The position numbers were made by a program, and so were the translations under genes. The notes below the pieces were generated by a model. That model saw only the letters and a list, made by a program, of their open reading frames with translations, searched no databases and had not been told where the DNA came from. A stretch of 11,420 nt of DNA. Source: Tepidiphilus sp. (GTDB lineage Bacteria > Pseudomonadota > Gammaproteobacteria > Burkholderiales > Rhodocyclaceae). Numbering within the stretch: position 1 is the stretch's first letter; each line of letters starts with the position of its first letter. The stretch is taken from positions 1-11,420 of the forward strand of contig JAQUGB010000040.1 of the NCBI GenBank assembly GCA_028684345.1, written 5' to 3'. Positions 5,528-11,420 of the stretch are shown piece by piece.

Positions 5528-7072
5528 TCAGTGGCTGGTACCGCCGGAGCGTTCCAACTTGTTCGCGACGTTGTACTTGCCGATGGGCTTGTTCATGGGG
5601 ATGCGGCGCACGAGCTGCAGCGTCTGCGTATCGATCACCCACAAGGCGCCATCGGGAGCCGGCTCCATGACGCTCGCCAGCGCATGGCGGCCATCGCGCG
5701 TGAATTCCACGTGCGCAAACGTCTTCCCCGCTTCGGGGCGCAACGTCGCCACGATCTGCAGCGTCTCCTTGTCGAGAACTTGGATGCCGTCGCGACACTC
5801 TTTTGTCATCATACCGTCGACGAAGGCATAGCGGCTGTTCTCATGGGTGCGCACGAAGAACCCCTGCCCGCACAGCGGCACCTCGGCGACGGTATGCCAG
5901 TCGTCGAGGTCGATCACCGACAGCACCGGCCGCTGCAGATTGGTCGAGGCCATCAGGGTTCGCCCCTGCCGCTCGAAGACGACGCCGGAACCGAGATGCG
6001 GCATCCCGTCGAGGGCGAGTTCGGCCACGGGGCGGCCGACGTCGAGATCGATCACCTGGGCGCGGCCGTCGCGCGAAGCGCCGAGGACGCGGCGGTAGGA
6101 CGGGTCGAAGAAGAAATCGTCGAGCACCAGATCCAGATCGACGCGGCGCGGATGCAAAAAACCGGGACGGCCGAGCGCCTCGGCCATGCGGTAGTCGTGC
6201 ACCAGCCCGTCGTAGACCGGGGCGGCGTGCTCGTCGTAGCTCACTTCCCACAGTTGCGGCAGGTCCTTGAGCGCGACGACGAAGCTGCGGCGAGGAGCCG
6301 CGTCATAGACGGCCGAGACGCGCGACTCGGTCTTGCCGTCGCGGCTCGTCGCCGTGAGAATCTTCACCGGTTCGAGATCGGCATCGAGGATGACGAGCGT
6401 GTGAGGAAGGTAATTGGCCACGGCCACGAAGCGTCCATCCGCCGAGACTGCGAGGTTGCGTGCGTTGATGCCGACGCGCACCTGGGCCACGCGTTCGAGC
6501 GCCCACAGGTCGAATTTCTCCACCCAGCCGTCGCGCGAGGCGGTGTAGACGAAGCGTCCGTCCGGCGAGAATTTCGGTCCCCCATGCACGGCAAAATGCG
6601 TCGGCAGACGGGCGAGCACGGTGAAGCGATCGCCGTCGAGCACGCTCAGGTGATGATCCCCCTGCTCGACCACGACGAAGAGGTTGCGCGGATCGGCCTC
6701 ATGGATCGGCCGCGCGAGCGGACGCGGCGGTTGCGCCTCGCGACTGGCGCGAATGTGTTCCTCGTCCCACTGCGGCGGCTCGGCAGCGGGACGCAGCAGC
6801 CAAGTGGCGAGCGCGGCGAAGTCCTCCTCGGCCAGCGTCCCGGCAAAAGAGGGCATTTGCGTGGCAGGGCGACCGTCGCGGATCACCGCCGCGATCTGCG
6901 GCGCCCGCAGGCGCTCCAGGCTCTCGGGCAGCAATGCTGGCCCCAGCCGCCCCCAGCGATCGGGGCCGTGACAGCTCGCACAATGCCGGGCATAGAGGAC
7001 GGCTGGCTCCTCGGCTCGGGCAAGGGGGACGACGCCGAGCGCCGCGATGAGACAGGCAAGAAGGGGTTTCAC
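5528..7072 (-). CDS. nirN: NirN, dihydro-heme d1 dehydrogenase (cytochrome c + d1-type propeller)
   Basis: NirN is a periplasmic NirS homologue that oxidises dihydro-heme d1 to heme d1, the last step of cofactor synthesis, and can help load NirS. From the GTG at 7072 the product is 514 residues. A signal peptide (cleavage likely after A20, LARA/EEP) is followed by a cytochrome c domain with C31-A-S-C34-H35. Then comes an eight-bladed d1-type propeller with repeated 'SxDGRFVxxA' blade motifs. The C-terminus KPIGKYNVANK...GTSH is the NirN rather than the NirS ending, and length is below the ~560 typical of NirS. The GTG overlaps the nirJ stop as GTGA. An upstream TTG at 7102 would place charged residues before the signal peptide and deep inside nirJ, so it is less likely. 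It is the last gene of the operon. Confidence 0.87.
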   Translation of the reverse strand: MKPLLACLIAALGVVPLARAEEPAVLYARHCASCHGPDRWGRLGPALLPESLERLRAPQIAAVIRDGRPATQMPSFAGTLAEEDFAALATWLLRPAAEPPQWDEEHIRASREAQPPRPLARPIHEADPRNLFVVVEQGDHHLSVLDGDRFTVLARLPTHFAVHGGPKFSPDGRFVYTASRDGWVEKFDLWALERVAQVRVGINARNLAVSADGRFVAVANYLPHTLVILDADLEPVKILTATSRDGKTESRVSAVYDAAPRRSFVVALKDLPQLWEVSYDEHAAPVYDGLVHDYRMAEALGRPGFLHPRRVDLDLVLDDFFFDPSYRRVLGASRDGRAQVIDLDVGRPVAELALDGMPHLGSGVVFERQGRTLMASTNLQRPVLSVIDLDDWHTVAEVPLCGQGFFVRTHENSRYAFVDGMMTKECRDGIQVLDKETLQIVATLRPEAGKTFAHVEFTRDGRHALASVMEPAPDGALWVIDTQTLQLVRRIPMNKPIGKYNVANKLERSGGTSH

Positions 7073-8208
7073 GCGGCGATCTCTTCGTCGTAGAGGTAAC
7101 AACCGGGATCTTCTCCCCAGGGCGATCCGGCACCGATCTTGGCGCGCACGCGCGAACTGCCGTTACACAGGTCGAGGAAACGGCAGCGGGCACAGCGCCC
7201 CTCGAGCCGGCGGGGATGTTCGCGCAATCGTGCCAGCAGCATGTCTTCGGCATCGGACCAGATGGCCGAGAAGGGGCGCTCGCGCACATCGCCGAGCCGC
7301 AGATGCCACCACATCGTGTCCGGATGCACTTTGCCCAGATTGTCGATGTTGGCGATATTGACGCCGCTCGCGTTGCCCCCCCATTGCCGCAGCTTGGCCT
7401 CGATGTGCGCCGCCCGCTCGGGGAAACGCCGCCGCACCCACAGCAGGAAGAAGGCGCCGTCGGCATCCTGGTTGCCGGTGGTGTATTCGCGCTTTCCTCC
7501 TTCCTGCCATTCCTGCAGACAGCGCTCGAAGAGCGTCTCCAGCGCCCAGCGGGCGGTCTGGACCGCGGCGTCCTGAGCGCGGTTCTTGCGGCCGCGTCCG
7601 GCGTAATTGAGGTGCGAGAGATAGAAGCGGGGCACGTTCTCGGCACGAACCCAGTCAAGAAGCGGCACGAGGTCGGCGGCGTTGCCCTCGGTGAGGGTGA
7701 AGCGCACCCCTACCTTGAGGCCGCGCGCCACGGCGCCGCGCACGGCCCGTGCGCTGGCGGCGAACGCCCCCACGTGACGGCGAAAACGGTCGTGCGTGGC
7801 CTCTAGCCCGTCGAGGCTGATGCCCACATAGTCGAATTCGGCCGCGGCGATGCGATCGAGCATCGCCTCGTCGATGAGCGTGCCGTTGGTCGACAGCGCC
7901 ACGTACATCCCCTGCGCTTTGGCGTGCGCGGCCAGGGTGAAGAGATCCGGCCGCAGCAACGGCTCGCCGCCGGAGAGGATCAGCGCCGGCACACGAAAGC
8001 GCGCCAGGTCGTCGATCACCGCAAACGCCTCGGCGGTGCCGAGCTCGCCGGCGAAGTCGGCGTCGGCCGACAGGGAATAACAGTGCTCGCAAGCGAGGTT
8101 GCAGCGCCGGATCAGGTTCCAGATCACCACCGGCCCTGGCGGACGACGGCGCGGCCCGACCGGCGTGGGCGAGAAGAGTTCATCGACGAAGGTGCTCAGG
8201 CGAAACAC
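7069..8208 (-). CDS. nirJ: NirJ, radical SAM enzyme of heme d1 synthesis
   Basis: NirJ is a cytoplasmic radical SAM enzyme that removes two propionate side chains of didecarboxysiroheme on the way to the oxo groups of heme d1. It has 379 residues. The 4Fe-4S/SAM motif is C36-N-L-A-C40-E-H-C43-Y, followed by the SAM-binding GGEPLL. A C-terminal SPASM-like cysteine set (C339, C342, C348, C370) suits an auxiliary iron-sulfur cluster. The start is GTG at 8208, fixed by AAAGGAG at 8216-8222 with a 7-nt spacer; this site overlaps the nirH stop codon. The end overlaps nirN by 4 nt. Related alternatives (AhbC, PqqE-like) are excluded by the neighbourhood. Confidence 0.96.
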   Translation of the reverse strand: MFRLSTFVDELFSPTPVGPRRRPPGPVVIWNLIRRCNLACEHCYSLSADADFAGELGTAEAFAVIDDLARFRVPALILSGGEPLLRPDLFTLAAHAKAQGMYVALSTNGTLIDEAMLDRIAAAEFDYVGISLDGLEATHDRFRRHVGAFAASARAVRGAVARGLKVGVRFTLTEGNAADLVPLLDWVRAENVPRFYLSHLNYAGRGRKNRAQDAAVQTARWALETLFERCLQEWQEGGKREYTTGNQDADGAFFLLWVRRRFPERAAHIEAKLRQWGGNASGVNIANIDNLGKVHPDTMWWHLRLGDVRERPFSAIWSDAEDMLLARLREHPRRLEGRCARCRFLDLCNGSSRVRAKIGAGSPWGEDPGCYLYDEEIAA

Positions 8209-8215
8209 GGTCCTG

Positions 8216-8222
8216 CTCCTTT
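8216..8222 (-). promoter_or_regulatory. Ribosome binding site that fixes the nirJ GTG start
   Basis: AAAGGAG on the minus strand begins with the last base of the nirH stop and sits 7 nt before GTG. It indicates re-initiation coupled to nirH termination. Confidence 0.7.
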
Positions 8223-8731
8223 CAGAAATCCAGCCGCACGCCGGTTTTTTTCAGGATGCGGCTGGAGAACAACACCTCGTGGGCGCGCACGGCTCCCGGA
8301 AAGCACGCAGCGAGCCGGACGGCGGCAACCGCGACCGCCCGCTCTACCTCGGCGCGCTCGCGGGCGTGGAACATGGCGAACAGGTTGTAGCGCCACAGCG
8401 GCAGGGCACGCGGTCGGCGGTAGCAGTGGCTCACTTCGCCCTGCGCGGCGAGCCATTGCCCGAGCTCGTCGACGCGCTCGTCGTCCACATCCCACACGCT
8501 CATGCCATTGGCGACATAGCCCAAGGCATAGTGGTTGGGGGCGGCGGCGATGCGGCGGATCACCCCGACCGCGTGCAACCGCGCGAGCCGTGCGAAGACT
8601 TCCTCCGGCGCCCAGCCCAAGCGCTCGGCCAGCGCGTGGTACGGCCGCACTGCGAGCGGCAGCCCTTCCTGCGTAGCCAACATCAACGCCCGGTCCCGCT
8701 CGTCGGGCACGAAGGGCGCCTCGCCGTTCAT
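8222..8731 (-). CDS. nirH: NirH, siroheme decarboxylase subunit
   Basis: This belongs to the AsnC/Lrp-like siroheme decarboxylase family (NirD, L, G, H), which together decarboxylate siroheme to 12,18-didecarboxysiroheme in the cytoplasm. It has 169 residues: an N-terminal winged-helix part (DERDRALMLATQEGLPL to RRIAAAPNH) and a ferredoxin-like part with GYVANGMSVWDV and EVSHCYRRPR (H102, C103), then PLWRYNLFAMFH. The CY-x-R version of the central motif groups it with the NirL-type half of NirDL. The ATG at 8731 overlaps the nirG stop (ATGA). The split between G and H names rests on gene order. Confidence 0.88.
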   Translation of the reverse strand: MNGEAPFVPDERDRALMLATQEGLPLAVRPYHALAERLGWAPEEVFARLARLHAVGVIRRIAAAPNHYALGYVANGMSVWDVDDERVDELGQWLAAQGEVSHCYRRPRALPLWRYNLFAMFHARERAEVERAVAVAAVRLAACFPGAVRAHEVLFSSRILKKTGVRLDF

Positions 8732-9195
8732 GGACGCAACCTCAAGCGCACGAAATACTCGCGCTCCTTGGGGAAGAGCCACACCGGCAGAGAGACGGCA
8801 TTCTCGATCGCCCGCGCCGTCTCGACGATTCCCTCGGGGCGCGTGGCCGCGAGCACGAACCACATGTTGAGCGCGTGTTCGCGGCGGTAGTTGTGTGCCA
8901 CCTGGGGAAAGGCGCCGACGGCGACCGTCACCTCGTCGAAGCGCTCCTCGGGCACCGCCATCGCCGCCAAGCAGAACGCGCCCCCCATGCGCTCGACCTG
9001 GAAGAAGGGCCCGAAGCGCGTCACGATCCCCTCGGCGAGATAGCGCCGCAGCCGCTGCAGGACCTCCTCCTCGCTCACCCCGAGCCCTGTGGCCAATACG
9101 GCGAAAGGCCGCTCACACAGGGGCAGGTCATCCTGCAGCGCCCACAGCAGCTGCCGATCGAGATCATCGAGCGTCGCCGGCCTCCTCTCTCTCAT
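8728..9195 (-). CDS. nirG: NirG, siroheme decarboxylase subunit
   Basis: This is a 155-residue member of the same Lrp-like siroheme decarboxylase family. The N-terminal helix-turn-helix-like region (LDRQLLWALQDDLPLCERPF) leads into IVTRFGPFFQ, then LAAMAVPEERFDEV and the motif PQVAHNYRREHALNMWFVLAA with H101. This HNYxRE form matches the NirD-type half of the upstream fusion. The ATG at 9195 overlaps the nirDL stop (ATGA), and its stop overlaps nirH likewise. Assignment as G rather than D follows from the fused DL gene directly upstream and the order C-F-DL-G-H-J-N. It is an enzyme subunit despite the regulator-like fold; DNA binding is not expected. Confidence 0.87.
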   Translation of the reverse strand: MRERRPATLDDLDRQLLWALQDDLPLCERPFAVLATGLGVSEEEVLQRLRRYLAEGIVTRFGPFFQVERMGGAFCLAAMAVPEERFDEVTVAVGAFPQVAHNYRREHALNMWFVLAATRPEGIVETARAIENAVSLPVWLFPKEREYFVRLRLRP

Positions 9196-10163
9196 CGCTC
9201 CCGCCCCGTGTAGTCCGCGCCGGTCTGCTTGTATTCCTTGGTGCTGAAAAGCACCCGGTGCGGCCAGCGATCGAGCCCGAGCTCAACCCCAAGACGATGG
9301 CGCTCGCGCAACACCGTCTCGCGATCGCGGCCATGGATCATCGCATAGAGGTTGTAGGGCCAGTGCGGAGGCGCGCGGAAACGTTCGTAGCACAAGCTCA
9401 CCGCCGGCTCGAGAGCAAGCCGCTCGCCTGCCTCGCGCACTGCATCGTCGGACACATCCCACACGCACATGGCATTGGCCCGGTAGCCGAGACGGCGGTG
9501 ACGCACCACCGCCCCGATGCGGCGCACCACCCTCGTGCCGATCCACTGCTCGAGCTGGGCGATCACCGCCGTCTCCGACCAGCCGATTGCCTCCCCCACC
9601 GCGGCATAGGGATGCGGCACCAGCGGCAAACCCGCCGAGAGCGCATGGACCAAGGGTTCCATCTCGGCCGAGAGGCTCGCCTGCGTCGGCACCTCCGCCT
9701 TGATTGGCGCGCGTTTCTTCTCTCCAGTCAGATCGAAGCCGAGGTCGACGAAGAATTCGGTGCGCAACGGCAGGGCGATCACCGGTACGTCCAGAGCCCG
9801 CTCGATCGCCACGAGTATCGCCCGGCCCCGCGATTCGGAAGGAGACGTGATTACGAACCACAGATTCCATTCGTCCTCGCGGGCATAGTTGTGATTCACC
9901 TCGGGAAAGATGCTCACGCACTCGGCAACCGCATCGAGCTTGTCAGGCGGTACGCGCGCGGCCGCGAGCGTACTCCAGCCAAGGCGCCGCGGTGCCCACA
10001 CCGGCCCCAGCCGCGCCATCCATCCTGCCTTCCGGGCGGCGGCGAACGCCTCGATCACCTTTGTCTCGCCCGTTCCCTCGTACCCGGCAACGGCCGCAAA
10101 AGGCGAAGGCACGAGTGGGAAACCCCGCTGCCAGCGATTGACCAAGGAAAGCAGCGTATCCAT
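9192..10163 (-). CDS. nirDL: NirDL, fused siroheme decarboxylase
   Basis: This is a two-domain fusion of 323 residues. Residues 1-145 are NirD-like: WQRGFPLVPSPFAAVA, RLGPVW, FPEVNHNYAREDEWNLWFV with H91, and ending TEFFVDLGFDL. A linker of about 20 residues (146-165, KKRAPIKAEVPTQ) follows. Residues 166-318 are NirL-like: LVPHPYAAVGEAIGW, RRIGAVVRHRRLGYRANAMC, VSLCYERFRAPPHWPYNLYA with C258, and ending TKEYKQTGADY. Fused NirDL proteins are known in Paracoccus, Pseudomonas stutzeri and Hydrogenobacter, while P. aeruginosa has separate genes. The ATG at 10163 is 4 nt after the nirF stop, and the gene overlaps nirG by 4 nt. An in-frame extension upstream to 10262 would lie inside nirF and is not used. 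Confidence 0.92.
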   Translation of the reverse strand: MDTLLSLVNRWQRGFPLVPSPFAAVAGYEGTGETKVIEAFAAARKAGWMARLGPVWAPRRLGWSTLAAARVPPDKLDAVAECVSIFPEVNHNYAREDEWNLWFVITSPSESRGRAILVAIERALDVPVIALPLRTEFFVDLGFDLTGEKKRAPIKAEVPTQASLSAEMEPLVHALSAGLPLVPHPYAAVGEAIGWSETAVIAQLEQWIGTRVVRRIGAVVRHRRLGYRANAMCVWDVSDDAVREAGERLALEPAVSLCYERFRAPPHWPYNLYAMIHGRDRETVLRERHRLGVELGLDRWPHRVLFSTKEYKQTGADYTGRER

Positions 10164-10167
10164 CGGC

Positions 10168-11370
10168 TCACATTCCGAAACGCGTAGCGCGATAGGTGAA
10201 GAAGATGCCGCTGGGGCTGCGGGCCGCGAGGCGGTCGAGCTCCCGGTGCGTCTTCGCATCATAGACCACGATCCGGTCGTCGTCGCGGCACGATACCCAC
10301 AGCTGATCCCCCTTGGGCGTGAATTCCATGTGCAGCACCGCCCGCCCCGGTTCGAGCGTATCGCGCACCGTCAGCGTCTCGGCGTCGATCACCTGCACGC
10401 GCCCGTTGTCGGGGAAAGCGAAGTTCACCCAGATCTCCCGTCCATCGGGACGGGCCATGACGAAGACCGGCTGCCCCGCCACCGCCACGCGCCCAAGCTC
10501 GCGCCAGTCACGCCGATCGACGACCAGCACTTCGTGCCGCCCGATCGCCGGCAGGAACAGGCGCTCGCCGGCCTGCGCCCAGCCCCGCAGATGCGGCATC
10601 TTATAGACGGGCAGAGGGGTCTCGCCCCGGCCATATCCGTCAAGGATACGACGCACCCCGGCCTCCGGATGCCAGGAATCCCACAGCGCCACACCATCTT
10701 CGCCAAAAAGCCCGGCAAGGTAGAAACGCCCGTCCGGAGTCACCAGTCCGTCATAGGGCTGGCGACCGGCAGAGGCGCACTCCGTACGGGGAGTGTCGGG
10801 CACGGAGAAGTCGCTCACACAGATCTCCCCCGCATCGAAGAGCGCGTAGGCGAAACGCTGCCCCGGCAGATCGGCCAACCCTACCACTTTCGATGCCTTG
10901 CCATCCGGCCCCGGCTTGGTCGGCACCTCCGCCACCAGGTGTAGATCGTCGGCGGAAAACGCCTTGATGCCGCCGGGTTCGTAGTTCTGCGCCACCACCA
11001 GCCGCCCGTCCTGCGAAATGGCCCCACCGATGGAATTTCCTGCCTGCTGCACGCGGGCGACGATGCCCGGTCGCAGCAGATCCAGCTTGGTGATCGCCCC
11101 ATCGCGCCCGAAGACGTAGGCGAAGCGCTGGTCGCGCGAGAAAACCACTGAGGCATGCGACAGATCCCCCAGCCCTTCGACGCGGGCGAGCACCTCGGGC
11201 GTGGTGTGCGCCACGATCAGCACGCTGCCGCTCGCCCGCTCGATCACCACTCCCAGATCGCCCGTACCGCGCTCCTGCGCCCCAGACAGTCCCGCGACGC
11301 CGGCACTCAGTGCGAAGACGAACCAGCGGGCAGCGGAGGAAAGCCTTCTTGCAAACGCTCGACGATCCAT
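10168..11370 (-). CDS. nirF: NirF, heme d1 biogenesis protein (d1-type propeller)
   Basis: NirF is a periplasmic beta-propeller related to the d1 domain of NirS. It is essential for heme d1 formation and binds (dihydro-)heme d1 before NirN acts. It has 400 residues, near the ~390 usual. Repeated blade motifs are visible (FSRDQRFAYVFGRDG, ISQDGRLVVAQNY, VTPDGRFYLAG, FTPKGDQLWVSC). The N-terminus DRRAFARRL plus a hydrophobic stretch and LSGA-QE looks like a signal peptide. An RR pair resembling a Tat motif is present, and no lipobox cysteine is seen, unlike the lipoprotein form in P. aeruginosa. H55 and H72 are candidate functional histidines. GGAGG at 11378-11382 lies 7 nt before the ATG. The start lies inside nirC. 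Confidence 0.94.
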   Translation of the reverse strand: MDRRAFARRLSSAARWFVFALSAGVAGLSGAQERGTGDLGVVIERASGSVLIVAHTTPEVLARVEGLGDLSHASVVFSRDQRFAYVFGRDGAITKLDLLRPGIVARVQQAGNSIGGAISQDGRLVVAQNYEPGGIKAFSADDLHLVAEVPTKPGPDGKASKVVGLADLPGQRFAYALFDAGEICVSDFSVPDTPRTECASAGRQPYDGLVTPDGRFYLAGLFGEDGVALWDSWHPEAGVRRILDGYGRGETPLPVYKMPHLRGWAQAGERLFLPAIGRHEVLVVDRRDWRELGRVAVAGQPVFVMARPDGREIWVNFAFPDNGRVQVIDAETLTVRDTLEPGRAVLHMEFTPKGDQLWVSCRDDDRIVVYDAKTHRELDRLAARSPSGIFFTYRATRFGM

Positions 11371-11420
11371 GTGATCTCCTCCGTACCGAGTAGCCCCAAA
11401 AAGGGCGGCATCGGCGTGCC
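11307..11420 (-). CDS. nirC: NirC, cytochrome c55X, C-terminal part (runs off window)
   Basis: Reading inward from the window edge, 37 codons end at TGA 11309-11307. They begin GTPMPPFLGLLGTEEITWIV and go on ERLQEGFP. The GTPMPPF segment is the methionine-ligand region of small c-type cytochromes, and 'LLxxEEIxWIVERL' is the closing helix. Immediately upstream of nirF this fits NirC, a ~110-residue periplasmic cytochrome that can donate electrons to NirS or take part in d1 maturation. The CxxCH motif lies beyond the window. The frame overlaps nirF by 64 nt. A different small cytochrome c (NirM-like) cannot be fully excluded. Confidence 0.72.
   Translation of the reverse strand, partial: GTPMPPFLGLLGTEEITWIVERLQEGFPPLPAGSSSH
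11378..11382 (-). promoter_or_regulatory. Ribosome binding site of nirF inside nirC
   Basis: GGAGG on the minus strand, 7 nt before the nirF ATG, is embedded in nirC codons. It supports the ATG at 11370 as the true nirF start despite the 64-nt overlap. Confidence 0.7.

Noticed and set aside
5528..7072. Reading this gene as nirS (cd1 nitrite reductase itself)
   Set aside because: Its length (~514), last position after nirJ and the KYNVANK...GTSH C-terminus fit NirN. NirS would be longer and normally heads the operon.
5468..7093. 541-codon plus-strand open frame opposite nirN
   Set aside because: The minus strand has clear NirN motifs (CASCH, propeller blades, GTSH end). The plus frame has no recognisable domain and is a shadow of G+C-rich codon use.
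8895..10187. 430-codon plus-strand open frame opposite nirG and nirDL
   Set aside because: It covers two clear siroheme-decarboxylase genes on the other strand, and has Arg/His-rich composition and no motifs.
1..11420. CRISPR array, tRNA or rRNA genes
   Set aside because: No regularly spaced repeats, tRNA cloverleaf-like sequence or rRNA segments were seen on reading either strand.

Overview
The window is a G+C-rich denitrification island. It carries heme d1 (cd1 nitrite reductase) biogenesis genes and a cNor-type nitric oxide reductase. Gene content and order, a WaaC remnant and FNR/DNR-type regulatory boxes suggest a denitrifying proteobacterium, most likely a betaproteobacterium. The genus cannot be fixed from the sequence alone.

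Left edge (1-949): the last ~126 bp look like the right end of an IS481-family insertion sequence. It abuts a 5'-truncated waaC (LPS heptosyltransferase I) gene. The waaC homology resumes at the first base past the proposed IS terminus, so the element appears to have interrupted waaC.

Plus-strand NO block (1044-5471): there are two transcription units, each behind a TTGAC-N4-(G/A)TCAA box with a -10-like hexamer at FNR class II spacing. The first unit holds four tightly packed genes: a hemerythrin-like protein, a DUF2249 protein, a 12-helix membrane protein and a SirB2-like membrane protein. The second unit is norC-norB, with all expected heme and FeB ligands present. No norQ or norD follows. 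A hairpin at 5482-5511 separates it from the convergent nir genes.

Minus-strand nir block (11420 down to 5528): in transcription order this is nirC (3' end only), nirF, nirDL (a two-domain fusion), nirG, nirH, nirJ and nirN. Most junctions overlap by 4 nt (ATGA or GTGA), and nirF starts 64 nt inside nirC, so this looks like one translationally coupled operon. NirDL, NirG and NirH decarboxylate siroheme. NirJ (radical SAM) replaces propionates with oxo groups. NirF and NirN act in the periplasm in the final steps, including oxidation of dihydro-heme d1. The siroheme-branch methyltransferase gene nirE, often found between nirJ and nirN, is absent here. The nitrite reductase gene nirS is presumably upstream, beyond position 11420.

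Together the two blocks would make the d1 cofactor needed for nitrite to NO, and then reduce NO to N2O. The hemerythrin/DUF2249/membrane cassette is the least characterised part and is the best candidate for something new, probably in NO handling or respiratory accessory function.
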